DNA of 64,000 bases from Rhynchospora pubera (Eukaryota > Streptophyta > Magnoliopsida > Poales > Cyperaceae): assembly GCA_028095005.1 (NCBI GenBank), contig CM051461.1, positions 163,900,574-163,964,573 of the forward strand, written 5' to 3'. Below, piece after piece: positions 33,453 through 45,374 of this stretch. A program made the translations under genes and the position numbers. Below the pieces are notes generated by a model. The model was not told where the DNA came from. It saw nothing but the letters and a program-made list of their open reading frames with translations, and made no database searches. Position 1 is the first letter of the stretch. The number at the start of each line of letters is the position of its first letter.

Positions 33453-33461
33453 TAAAAAAAA

Positions 33462-34290
33462 TTAGGATCATACGAAACACAAGTAAATAACTGGGATCTC
33501 AACAAGTCGTAATGGATGAATCTTTAGGTGGGCTAGCTGAAAAGTATATCGTTTCTTAATATTATGAACGGTTGTGATTGATTGGGTTCGAATTAGACTA
33601 AAAATATCTAAAAGAGTTTGTACTTCAATAATTCCACCACCAATATTTGTCTTCAAACTTTCTGATAATGGTGAAATAGTAAAAAGATATAAAAAATATA
33701 TTAAAAGAATAAACTATTATGATATTTAGTTTCACATAGAAAAAAATTGGATGGAATAAACTATTATGATATTTTAGTGAAGATATAAGATCAGATTTCT
33801 TCACACTTTAGCCAATATCTATTTGGCTCTTGCACTGCACAATTTTATGAGAGGATATAACTGCAAAAGAGTGGCTCATCTTGCTGTTGGAATTGACTCA
33901 ATTCAACTCTTTCACTATTTCACGCTTGCCGAATAAGAATAACTGTGTTCGGCAAGAGAATGGAATAACGGGTAAAAAAAAAAGGCTTCTGTTCTACACT
34001 TTTCTGCTCGTGTTAAAAAAAGCATGAATTTTGTGAAAGAATAAAATTGAGTCAATTTTAACCGGTAAAGAAGTCAATTTTTCACAATTCTCTCTCTTCT
34101 ATAAAATATTGCGATGACCGAAACAACGATCAACTAAAATTCAAGAAGTAGGTATTTGGAAAAATAATTAAGAAGACACATTCCACGTCATATATACAAG
34201 ATATATAACTTTTTACTAAAGAGGGCTACGCGGGGAAAAAAAATAAGAGGACCACACGAAAATAAAATCAGAGAGATAGAGAAAAACCAA

Positions 34291-34365
<75 letters not shown>

Positions 34366-34801
34366 TAGAAACATATACATTTTGTGTTTCGTGAGACTCA
34401 CGTGCTGCACTGTGGAAAGAACAGTAGTTACAATCCTGGCCGTTGATTCTGCTCTGCTCGATCCTATCTGTTCGTTTTTTTATGGTGTTCGTCTGATTGA
34501 TGCCAGTACCTTTCTTTGCACGAACGATGTGAGGGGCCTCATGGGTTTTCTATTTATGTGCGACTGGTGCACGTAAGTTCTTCTCCTGTCAAGTGGGTGT
34601 TATTGTAAACAAATTTTGTGGACAATGTGCAAGCAATCTAAGTTCTCTCCCATTCTCTCTAATTTTAATTCTCTGGATTCTTCTCGACCACACCAACCAC
34701 ACCAAATGAGGGAGAGGGGAAAAGGAAAAAATCGTACGCTCTGCTGATGCGACTCCCGAGGCCAGAGAGAGACGACGGCTATCGCTCTTCTTCCTCAAAT
34801 T
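33462..34801. other. Gene-free spacer with an AAT microsatellite
   Basis: AT-rich, with no exon recognised. From about 34.6 kb a CT-rich stretch resembling a plant 5' UTR leads into the exon-like pieces that start at 34802. Confidence 0.5.
34291..34365. repeat. (AAT)25 microsatellite
   Basis: About 75 bp of uninterrupted AAT units. The poly-isoleucine frame across it on the reverse strand is an artefact of the repeat. Confidence 0.95.
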
Positions 34802-36279
34802 ATGGCGGCCTCAGATCTCAGTTCGCAATGCCGGTAGTATGGATGAGTAGATCTGTTCATTATCTTTCGTATGAGTAGTGATTGACCTCAATGCAGCTTC
34901 TTCTCGCATCTATTACTTAACTAATGCTTTTGCTTTGTTGGGGTTAGGAGAACGTTGGTGGCTCCGCCTCTCCTGTCCTCTTCTTCTCCTCATCTCCGAC
35001 GCCGTTCAAAACCTCAAGGTAAATGGGTGTGTCTACACTCTATACATTGGTGGCTGATTCAAGCAGAATTTGTTGTTTATGCGAGAGGAGCAGGTAGTTC
35101 TAAATTTTTAATCCCTTCAACTCTTCGATTCTTCAGTTAATTAAAATTAACCTTTTTTCGAAAAAAGGTGGGAGCGCCACCCAATTTCATTAAAATGAAA
35201 CAGAAATACAAATAAACCCTACAATTAACTATAACATCCTACATTACTGGACCACATAGTGCCAAACAATTTTGATTCTTCTTACTAATTTTGATTCTAT
35301 TTTTGTGGAATTAGCTCATAAACATTCTCGGGAATTTGAGACATGGCTGATTTTAGCAACTTAAGCTGAATTTGGTTTGATTGCTTGGTTTAAATTAGTC
35401 CATGTCTAAGATGTACTTTTTATTAAAAGTTAATTTTTATTGATACGTTTGGTTGGTGCTTAGGTCCAACATATGGTGGAGGCAAGTGAGAGAAGCTTCA
35501 TAGTTCTTACTTCCTTGGTACAATAAGTAAGAGTTTTTTTTTTTTGGATCTGATAAGATTTTATGCCTAATAATGAGCTCATTATTTGTTTTATCTGATT
35601 TCCATAAAATTCATTAATTTTTGGATGAGTAACAAGATGTACTCTGGGCTGTTAAAGAAACCAAATAGCAAAAAACTTTTTTAACTTTGGACATACTAAA
35701 CTAACCGTGCTTATTTAATAATCAAACATAGCTTATTAGATCTTCTTTTGAAGGGTTCTTATTTAATAAGCCCTTTCCTCTATATGATCTTCATGATAGA
35801 AGAATGATTTCTGCAAAACCACACAATATTTAATGATTTTTGTGACATGCAAAACCACACAAATTGGATATGCACTTTACTGATCTCATGCAAAATTATA
35901 GGCACACTATAATTAACTCTATTATATGTGTTTCTATGACCAAAGTAAATATAATAGTCAATTTTTCCATGGAGGAAGCCTTATGGAACGGTCAATATCT
36001 TCATTGATCAAATCTGGAAAATATTTAAATTATGAAAAATTAATTTTAAATATATCAGCAAAAAGGTTTTGGTAAATTGAGAACTTTCTATTTTAGTTTC
36101 TTCATTGGTCATTTTCTTTCAAATAGATATTAAAGTTCAAATATTTATACATGTATCAGCTTTAATTTAATTGAAAGCCCCTATCTCATTATTGTTCTAC
36201 CTTGAATCTACTGCTATCTATTGTAACAGTATGCATGTCGGAAAAGTAATCGTCTATCGTTGATTGTTCCTTTTAGCAG

Positions 36280-36367
36280 GTTTTGTAACCAAATTAGAGA
36301 GAATTTGGAGGTCAATCTTTTAGATCCAAATTTCGATGAAGAGTCAATATTTGGTTGGAAATTGAAG
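36280..36367 (+). pseudogene. Exon-like fragment, copy 1 (88 bp)
   Basis: Bounded by TTTTAGCAG on the left and AAG/GTAGT on the right, open throughout in one phase (contains NQIRENLEVNLLDPNF). The protein was not recognised. The copy at 36588-36675 has the same length and borders. Both lie in a duplication of about 270 bp with period 308 bp that includes flanking intron-like DNA. Confidence 0.5.
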
Positions 36368-36587
36368 GTAGTAAGGTGCAATGCTGACAACTGCTAATTT
36401 GTATGAGTTTTCTTTATTACTTTCTTCTGATGTAAAGCTAATTATATTTCATATAAATAAATAAATAAATATGTAAGATTTATACACAACTTTTTCTTCC
36501 TATTAGTCTACTGATGTGCTGCTATCAGTTGTGACAGTATTTACGTCGGAAAATTAATCGTTTATTGTTTCTTATTGTTTTTAGCAG

Positions 36588-36675
36588 GTTTGGCAACCAA
36601 ATCAAAGAGAATTTGGAGGTCAATCTTTTAGATACAAATTTCCGTGGGGAGTCTATATTTGGTAGGAAATTGAAG
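36588..36675 (+). pseudogene. Exon-like fragment, copy 2 (88 bp)
   Basis: Bounded by TTTTTAGCAG and AAG/GTACG, open in the same phase as copy 1, and differs from it at several residues (NQIKENLEVNLLDTNF). Tandem exon duplication can create mutually exclusive exons, but no intact gene surrounds it here. Confidence 0.5.
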
Positions 36676-38909
36676 GTACGGTGCTGACAATTGCCAATCT
36701 GTATAAATTTTCTTTATTACTCTCTTCTGATGTAAAGCTAATTATGTTTGATAAAAATAAATATGTAAGATATTTTTTTTCCTTTATATGAAATGTCGTA
36801 GTTGCTTCATTGATGACTCAAATCATTTTGCTGTATTAAATCTAACTTTTTGTTTCAAGCTTTTCTAGATGCCTTGCATTAAGTTTACAAATTCATGGTT
36901 GAATCAGGTTGGTAAGCATGTTTGGGCGACAAACAACTTTCTTATAGTTATCGAAAATAGGAATTCAGATGTGCTTATCCCAATAGGTCAATTATAAGAT
37001 TGTTCCTTTAGGTAATAGGAGCTTAAACATGTTTTTGGATCACATGACGATCAAGTGGGAACGCATCTATGTGCAACTACATGTGATGCTGTGAAAGTCC
37101 TAGCAAGGGTACGGTCAGCGGGTATCACTGATTTGGTTGTTATTTGTTTAAGGAAGAATATTTTGTACGAACTAATGAAGCTAACTTTTTAATAGGTTAC
37201 AACAGTGAATGAGATGAAAAATATTAGAGTAGCCTACAGTGGTGCATTTGCTATAACATGCACAGACTAATTAAAAGGTTACAATACATAACTTTGTTCT
37301 GAAAAGGGTAAATTTTATTTATCTCAAACTTTCTACTTTGGATTATATATTTCTATTTTCTTCAGAGAAATTTTTTTATTGTATTGCAATGTTAGTTTTG
37401 TTGTTTCTGACTTTTCTCTACTTCTAAAGTTGGTAGCCTATCGAAAGTATGAAATATTGAGAAATTGGACAATGGACCCCCATGGTGCCAATAACAGCGA
37501 AGAAATAAGCCATTTGAAAGAAAATGCATCAACTCATTTGGACATTTGCAGGGAGCTCCATAAATATGGGTAATTTATAGTACAAACAATTAACATAATC
37601 GAAGTAATTTAGAATTGTTCGTAGTAAAAATACGAAAGACTAATGGAAATGGAAAAGGAGCTCCATACAAATGATATTCTGTGTTAAACAATATTTTTTT
37701 TAGTTTATTGTGGTGCGTTAGCGAATTATGTTTAGCATTTTGAACTTCTATAGTAATGATGATAAACAAAAGTCCAATTCTATAGGTAAACAAGAGTCTT
37801 ATTCTTTGTAAAGAATAATTGCAACATCTTCAATATGAAGCTCACATGACTGGATCAACTTCAACCTACGGCTTCATTGTAAGTTAAGTTTATCAGAAAT
37901 ATTTTTTTTTTTGGCATTTAGTTTTCTTTATGGAAAGACTATATCTAGAGTATGATACCATCATCATGATTATATTTATAATAAGTGGTAGCAGCCTTCA
38001 CAAGTTATAATTAATCATGGATTAAGGGTCTAAAGAGGTTGCATTTCTCAGTTACAGATCGGTGTGGAGTGATGAGACTCATTAGGTAAACACCATTCTT
38101 CTTTTTTCACTTTTTTCTCGATTTTCTAATCGAAGATGTTGAGAAATGCTTATGTTAGATGGTAGGGTCAACTACTGGTAGCCTCTTTCAGTATTGTGCA
38201 TTTCTGTATTTTGTGTGAAAATTCTAATTTTTGAAAATTGAACATCTGATTTTGAATACCATACAATAAGCAGGTCATATTAGTCAATTTGTATCAAATA
38301 TAAATTAAATTTTTATACATCATATTGAATGATACATTGTTGCCACTTAAACTTAAAAATGAAAATTTCAGTGAAAGAGGTTACCAGCATATTAGACCAT
38401 ACTAGATGTTTATATATTAAACACGCCCTCTGCACTAATTTTTGTGCCTTTTGTTTTAGTCATTCTACTTCTACACGTCTTTATTGTACTTGAGAGTGCT
38501 TTTGAGTCAACTAACTGCAGTCAACTAAGTTTTGTTCATCATATAAGTAAATGCTCGTATAATGTTGGTTTAGCAACTTTTTGAGTCACTTTTATAGTAG
38601 TATTAGCACAACAATTTAGACACATCTATTATTTTTCTTTTAAAAAATTTTAGTAGCTGAAGGATTAATTGTTTAGACATTTATTTGCTTTTTGCTTTCA
38701 GGTGAACAAGATCAACATTGGTTGACTACTCGATCAAAAAATTGGTACATCGAGGTACAATTGCCTGCCCTCTTGACTAGGTTTTTTATCTACATTTAAT
38801 TGGCTTTAGCTCTGATTTAATACGATCGGGATTTTTTTAGGTATAATTTGATTTTTTTTTTTATTGATTACATTCTTCCATTGTAATATCCAATTTTGCT
38901 TGATTTTTC

Positions 38910-39427
38910 TATAATTCATTGTTGTTTGATTGAGCTGGATAAGTATGACTATCTTCAATCATGTTTTTAGGGAAAATAAATTAGGACTGAAGGTCCTTGT
39001 ACATATATATATTCTGAGAAATTTTTACTATTCTCTAAAATAAATGAGATCATTCTGTGAATTTTTCAAGAGAAATCAGTAGCCTATTGATGAGAAATCA
39101 GTACCATTTTGTTTTGCTATTGTACGATTATTTCCAATTTTATTGAAGAGAAATCAGTACCGTATTTCTATAATTCATTGTTGTTTGATTGAGCTGGATA
39201 AGTATGACTATCTTCAATCATGTTTTTAGGGAAAATAAATTAGGACTGAAGGTCCTTGTACATACATATATTCTGAGAATTTTTTACTATTCTCTAAAAT
39301 AAATGAGATCATTCTGTGAATTTTTCAAGAGAAATCAGTAGCCTGTTAATGAGAAATCAGTACCATTTTGTTTTGCTATTGTACGATTATTTCCAATTTT
39401 ATTGAAGAGAAATCAGTACCGTATTTC
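38910..39427. repeat. Tandem duplication of a 259-bp unit
   Basis: Unit 1 (38910-39168) and unit 2 (39169-39427) differ at only a handful of positions (for example CCTATTGATG against CCTGTTAATG). Within each unit the phrase GAGAAATCAGTA recurs three times. This is a recent duplication inside the candidate Helitron. Confidence 0.85.
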
Positions 39428-40358
39428 TGGTACCATTAATTTCATTAGGTGGTTATGTTGATTTCATTCGATATGATATGCCCAGTGGGTCTGATGTCAT
39501 TTGGTTTTGTGTTGTCAATTTTGAATGATAAGCAATGTTTTGTCAGTTCGTTTGTTTCATGGCACATTGTCAGATGAGGTACTTTTTCCAATTAGGAACA
39601 ACTTAACGGACCTACAAGAAACAATTTCTTGAGCTTATTTGCACAGTTGTTACTTAATTGAAATTATTCATATTTATTCACATAATTGGTGCTATTGCTA
39701 TTCTATTTCTGAATTGCCACATCACCTAAAAAATATTGCCTTTTATAATCTGGAACATGCATCCTTTTTGGTGGTTTTGGTCCTTTTTAGCTTAATATAT
39801 CATATAGTCGTTAAAAATTTCAACTCCTTTTGTAATTTTCTCTGAAATTCTGAGTTCAAGTTTGATTTTGAGCCTGATTCTTTATTTTTTCTGCTTCTTC
39901 TACAGCTTTTAGGTATGGAAATTTGCAGCTTCTCGAGGCTTCTACAGGAAATCTTCAATTCTGATTATACTTTTGATATCCTTTCTCAAATAGCAGCTTT
40001 TAGGTGTTGTTTCTTTTTCTTTATCATTTTCTCTTCTTGGAGTTGAAAAAGCTGATACTGAAAGTGCGCAATAGAATCAAATAAAGTGACAATTGACCAT
40101 CATCGATCAATATTTGATATTTTTTTCATTGCAATTGGTTTGGTATTTCTTATATTAATGATACTTTTGTGCAATTTTGTCGTTCAAACTGTTTATAATA
40201 GACCACTATATTTTTGTCTCAGCCAGGCAAGAAATTCATAGTATTCCACTGTATGTATCTGTAGCTTTTGTCCAGCTATGTATCTGCAGCATACAACCTG
40301 TGGGATTGGGATGATACTTAATTGAAATCGTTTTGCTGCATATTCGGATAGGAATGCA

Positions 40359-40385
40359 TCGCGCAACGCGCGAGAATAGGACTAG
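40359..40385 (+). other. Helitron-type 3' terminus
   Basis: TCGCGC-AAC-GCGCGA forms a perfect 6-bp stem with a 3-nt loop. Eight bases later comes CTAG, followed by T. A GC-rich hairpin 6-15 nt before CTRR and insertion in front of T are the defining 3' features of Helitrons. Confidence 0.7.
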
Positions 40386-40505
40386 TAATAATAATGTAAT
40401 TCAAGCATAAGAGCCGCACAGAATTATCTGGGTCAAGTCAAGAATCTCCTTGGAAACTTATTACTAATCAATTAAATATAGCCGAGTTCGGTTTACTTCT
40501 CTAAA

Positions 40506-40648
40506 GGCACCGTTTGGATATAGGAAGAAGGAAGAAGGCCCAAATTTATTATAAACAATCCAAATTTTTCACAAAGTTACACATTTTCTAATATTTCTTC
40601 TCACTTCTTCTCTTCTTCCCTTCTTCCCACACCTATCCAAACGGAGCC
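40506..40648 (+). mobile_element. MITE copy C (CCGTTTGGAT-type inverted repeats)
   Basis: Ends GGCACCGTTTGGAT and ATCCAAACGGAGCC are near-perfect inverted repeats. The core (TTTTCACAAAGTTACACATT) matches copies A and B. There is no coding sequence, and the ends suggest a hAT- or Harbinger-like family. Confidence 0.75.
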
Positions 40649-41427
40649 TAAGATAATTAATGATGCCTGGTCAGCACGTGTTAAAATTTCCTAATTCCAA
40701 GACGAAAGCTGAGACTTAATTAACCATGGGCATAAAAGTTTACCATTTTGTCGTTGGTGTCATCATAATATTTTGTTTTCGTTACTATCATTTTTATTAC
40801 AAGATGGATAAATTTCAAAAAATCGTTAGAAGATAGAATACACGTAAGTTCAACATTTTGTTTACAAATTACACATTACTATTTTTTTTTAAATTTGATA
40901 TTTGGTATTAATATTAAACCATACATATCCATATATGGAAGAAAGATTGTTACTAGTCCTATAACATCTCAATCATACTAATACTATGTCCCTATCAGTT
41001 GTATTGGATTTCTTGCTCCTTCCTCGTTTGTGCTAATGTATGACTTCCAAGTTTCAACCCATCTCACTTTCTCAAATATAATCATCAGATAAATAATATC
41101 CAAAGACAGCGTCATTATACCGTCTTTATCCGAACTTCTATCGGGAGAAGGTGGGAGCAGAGACTGTTGTCCGAATCTCAAAAAAAAATGCATACATCTC
41201 GTAAAAATATCTCCTTTTGTTGAGTCATAGTGTCATACACTACAAAGTTGAGGGGGGATCAATATATTACTATAGTATCATTTGGACAATGCTGAACCTA
41301 TTCACTAAAAATGCTTGCACTTGAGGTACCAATAATACTGGCGCACGCATATTGAGATGTACATTGTGTTTTTCTTTAGGCCGTCGACTTGATTGTAATA
41401 TTCGTGTATATATAATTAGTTCATATG

Positions 41428-41506
41428 CTTCCTTTTTATTTGTAAATATCGATTTTTTAAATATAATTCTGTTGGTGTGGTGATTGCCACCTGACCTTCA
41501 AAAAAA
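41428..41506 (+). mobile_element. 5'-truncated poly(A) retroposon (79 bp) with perfect 16-bp target duplication
   Basis: The insert ends ACCTTC plus poly(A) and is bracketed by two identical copies of ATAATTAGTTCATATG (41412-41427 and 41507-41522). Its tail GGTGTGGTGATTGCCAC before ACCTTC is the same hairpin-forming tail as in 10135-10195, so both come from one LINE or SINE family. Confidence 0.88.
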
Positions 41507-42229
41507 ATAATTAGTTCATATGAGATAAGATGGCATATATATTTAAACCAAAGAAGGGTTGACGAAGGAAGAGCCAGCTGGAAAAGAATAATTACTTAGA
41601 TATATACAAATGGTCGTTAAAAAGAATCATTCAAATTTTATATTGAAAATATGATCTATAAAATTTGGAAAGAAAAAATCTCATTTTAATCCTACCATCT
41701 TATTGGTTGAAAAGGCTAGATGAAAAGAAAATTCACATCATTATCTATATTATTATAATGATGCATATGTACATATGGTAACAAAAATTTAGAGGAATGC
41801 CAGTGTCCAATAATTTAGAGAAAATTCACATCCAATACGATCTTTCTCTCGTTTCAAAGTTCAAATGATCAATCCAAATCATTCAATATGCTCTCCATAT
41901 TGAAAATTTATAAGAAATCAATTTTTTCATTTTTTTTTGAAATTTTTTACTATTTCTTGATTTTTTAGAAAATTCATGATATAAAAATTATGGATCACAG
42001 CGATTTTCTAAAATACCAAAAAAATAGTAAATAAATTCGGAAAAAAATAAAAAATTTTGGTTATAAGTTTTCAATATAGAGAACATATTGAATGCTTCGG
42101 ATCAGTCATTTGAAATTTTAAAATATGAAAACGATCGTATTGGATGGACCCCATCCGTCCAATATATATATTGAACTCTAGCATTTCTCAAAAATTTAAG
42201 TAATTTTTTTAATTATAATTTACATCAAT

Positions 42230-42407
42230 GTGCATGGGTGTTAATATGTGATGTTAGTTACTATTTAATGATGTCATGCAAACAAGCATAGTGGTATTCG
42301 TATCAGGTTATTTGTAGGATCTGTTTGGTGCAGATTGTATTTGAGAATCAAGTTGATATTTATATGCTTCTAAGGACTTTTTTGTGTAATTACTAATTAC
42401 TCAAAAA
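42230..42407 (+). mobile_element. SINE-like retroposon (178 bp) with perfect 13-bp target duplication
   Basis: AATTTACATCAAT stands at both 42217-42229 and 42408-42420, and the insert ends in a run of A. It contains AGCATAGTGG, resembling a pol III A box, about 57 bp inside, but no clear B box. It could be a SINE or a short retrocopied RNA; the tail differs from the two smaller insertions. Confidence 0.75.
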
Positions 42408-43673
42408 AATTTACATCAATAACATAAAAAACGTCTTGTATAATTTCAATATATATATAATAAGTATTTGTTTAAACAGAACAAAAAAAAATACAAGTCC
42501 ATGAGGCTCGCATAATATCGTGGAGGGGTATTGAAAAAAAGAGAGAGAGAAAAACAGCGATAATGTCAATTTATGTCAGATGGTTGCATGATTAAACATG
42601 TCTATATATATAGACTGATTAAAATGTCCAGCTCAACTTGTAATCTCCCATACGACCGTAGCAGACAGTTTTCTAAATTTAAAACAATGTTACGTACGTA
42701 GGATAATCACCCATTTGTAGAATAATCTCACAACAACGAAAAATGGGTCCTGCAGTTGGACGTTGGAGGATATACACTACTCCATATAAACCTGGGAATG
42801 CAAAAAATAACAAATGTTTTTTTTTGACAAGTCCACTCAAGTTTTCAATAAAAGAAAGCAAGTCCGCCTTAAAAATCCTTTCCGCAGAGAAGACTTGGTC
42901 AAGACCTTCCTAGATTCGGATTCGCTGTGGCTTATTAACTTTTAACATATATACTGTGTAATACCTATCAATATGGACATTCAAAAGAAATGACAAAGCA
43001 AACATTTGTTTATTTTTAATCAAAGGAGAATAGAACTGAATAGCCTGAATTGTTTTAGTGAGCATAGCTAGTTAGCTACGTTGAACTACCAATAATTTCC
43101 CTTTTGAGAGCCATTGGCGATTACCAAATTAGCAATTTTACTAACAAATAAAATTTAAAAGTCATACAAAGCAAAATTTGAAAAAAAAAAATCACACACA
43201 TTACCGATCTTTACTTAAATTTCAGATGCATCCTCTTGATCAGAACGTGTAAATCGATCGACAAATAGTTTATAATATAAAATTTCTACTTCAAAAAGAA
43301 AACTAGCAAGTGCAATTGAACTAAAACTTATAAGAGGAAAATAGGAAAAAGAAAAAAAAGGTTACACGTTGAACGAACCAGTGTCAGTGGCAAAGGCATA
43401 ATTATATTATGTACGCTGTAGTCATAGAAAATCAAAACCTATGAACGAATCCACAGGCCACAGCCCCTGGGAACCAGTCTGCCATCTTTGACCTGGCTTA
43501 GCCGCTTATCCAAATTAACTTAGTACAAATGTACACTTAATTAGTACTGGGTACGTACCCGCATCAATGGAGAAGCCAGCTTGTTCACACTGCTTACCTC
43601 AGTGTCCCACAAAAGACCAAAAATAAAAAGAGAAAAGCAAATTAAATCCGAAAAGTCCATTTGCAATGCCCGT

Positions 43674-43706
43674 ATCCATCCATCCATCCATCCATCCATC
43701 CATCCA
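43674..43706. repeat. (ATCC)8 microsatellite
   Basis: About eight tandem ATCC units. They create spurious Trp-Met-Asp-Gly repeat frames on the reverse strand. Confidence 0.9.
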
Positions 43707-43903
43707 ATATTTAAAAGCCAATTGGTCATTGTCAGCACTCAGCAACCGTTTAAAATATTCAGAAGAGAAATCTGATTCAGATATTAGGCGCAACAATTCA
43801 ATGTGTTATAATTCACGTCCCTGTCTTTTATAATTCTTGAAAATTACTAACTACCGCCAATGGAAAAATCGTCCACAATTATTCGACACTGTATAAATTG
43901 TAA

Positions 43904-43931
43904 CTAGATGAGGGTAGGCGGCTTCGCCGTC
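43904..43931 (-). other. Helitron-type 3' terminus on the reverse strand
   Basis: On the reverse strand a 6-bp stem with 3-nt loop (GACGGC-GAA-GCCGCC, one G-T pair) is followed after nine bases by CTAG and then T. The element would extend to the right, towards MLO. Its 5' TC end was not located. Confidence 0.5.
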
Positions 43932-45145
43932 ATTTGATAAATTTTGATGGCTAAATCTATCAATATATAAAGAAATATATGTTTCTAATATATCTATTTT
44001 ATATTTACTTTATATATAAAAAACTATCTTAGATGATTGGTACAATTATTTTTAATATATTTAATCAAAAAAATATTTTAAATTAAAAGCCAATGCAATC
44101 ATGGCTTTTAATTAAGAAGGGTAAACTTCTAGAATATATTCAGATTGATCGATCAACGAAAATTGAAGGGCTCAGATTGCATGTCGTATGAGGGGATAAA
44201 TTTTTTTTTCCTATAGGTTAGACATGAACTACCTTAGACTTCCAAATATATCTACCTTAGATTTCCAAATATATTTAACTTTTAAACTATTTTTAATTTA
44301 TATAAATAACAGTGTAAAAAAAATTAACTCTATTTTTGACCGATATTTCAAATTTAAATATCGGCCACGGTTTTTAATATATATCTTAGATGCGTTAAAT
44401 ATATATATATATATGAACTATATACAAATTTAAAATTATGTATGGCCCGTATTTATATAATTTATCAATTTTGTACATAATTTATCTTAATCTAGTCTAG
44501 ATTTTAAATATTGTATATAATTCGAAAAAAAAATATACATGCTTCACATTTTTTTGCGCATTAAAATTTGTGTATTACATAATTCTCACTTTCAACGTAT
44601 GGAAACTCGTCCCATTGCTTAGGCAATAGCGGGTCATTTTTTCACCGACAATAAATATTTTTCCTTAATCCGACTGATCTAAATTCTACGAATTTGATTC
44701 ACCATACAATGAATTAATAGGAGAGTTGTAGATCCAATCAATCGTTTAGATCGGACGGTTGGGAACATAACCCAAAACCATCTTATCTGGAGATGAATAA
44801 CAGCGTAGTGATTCCAATAGAGGCCACGCTTCAAAATAAGCACCGTGTGATTGTGAACGGACGATGGAAAACAGTAACAGCAATGGCTTTTAATGAATCA
44901 CCGTACAATTCAAATTGACAGAGACACCAATTTAATTGAAGAGCGTAACACGTCTCTAATCTCGTAGTGCAAAATTTAATTAAGTAGTAAGATATAATCA
45001 ACACGGATTACCTTCATCATTGACTAAGGGAAGACTTGCTCTTTCCATTATTTATTGCAGTAATTGAGAAATGGTAAACCGTAAAACCCATTCTCTGCTC
45101 CCTCCTCAATGGTTGCTATTAAAACAGAGACTTGAGGGTCCATGC

Positions 45146-45155
45146 ATATATATAT
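45146..45155 (+). promoter_or_regulatory. Candidate MLO TATA box
   Basis: A TATATATAT stretch about 225 bp before the MLO start codon, followed by a purine-rich leader that includes a GA repeat (45283-45299), as is common in plant 5' UTRs. Confidence 0.4.
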
Positions 45156-45374
45156 CCATGCTCAGTTCTTATAACTTGATTTGAAACAACAGAAACAAAG
45201 AGAGGAAAGAAAGAGTTCACACGAGACGAACAGAGAAAAAAGAGTAAGAAATTAAGAGCTTTGTTCCTCAAGGAAAAGAAGCGAGAGAGAGAGAGAGAGC
45301 ACCAACATATATAGCCAGCTTTACTAAAAGAAGAAACCGTTCATTTAAAGCTTGGAGCTCGGAAGAGGGAAATT

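Larger units (their letters stand above)
34802..40385 (+). mobile_element. Candidate Helitron (5' end not found) carrying exon-like gene fragments
   Basis: The 3' terminus at 40359-40385 has the Helitron signature (hairpin, short spacer, CTAG, then host T). Upstream lie pieces that look like the exons of an ordinary gene. An ATG exon at 34802-34833 ends at a GT and resumes after TTAG near 34950, predicting a Ser/Arg-rich N-terminus. Two copies of an 88-bp exon lie at 36280-36367 and 36588-36675, and open stretches with splice-like borders occur near 36.9, 37.0-37.1, 37.2 and 37.4-37.6 kb. They do not join into one long protein I recognise. Captured, decaying gene fragments in a Helitron are the likeliest reading, but the left boundary given is only the first exon-like piece. 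Confidence 0.4.
40649..45374. other. Gene-free AT-rich spacer before MLO
   Basis: No gene was recognised. It contains retroposon insertions at 41428-41506 and 42230-42407, an ATCC microsatellite, a reverse-strand Helitron-type terminus and, at its right end, the MLO promoter and 5' UTR. Confidence 0.55.

Noticed and set aside
34216..34410. Reverse-strand frame with a long isoleucine run
   Set aside because: It is the AAT microsatellite read as codons.
37027..37170. Faint resemblance of an exon-like stretch to TatD-type metal-dependent hydrolases
   Set aside because: The likeness rests on one short helix-like segment without the metal-binding His motif and is too weak to name the gene.
43541..43796. 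Frames with Trp-Met-Asp-Gly or Ile-His-Pro-Ser repeats
   Set aside because: Produced by the ATCC microsatellite on both strands.
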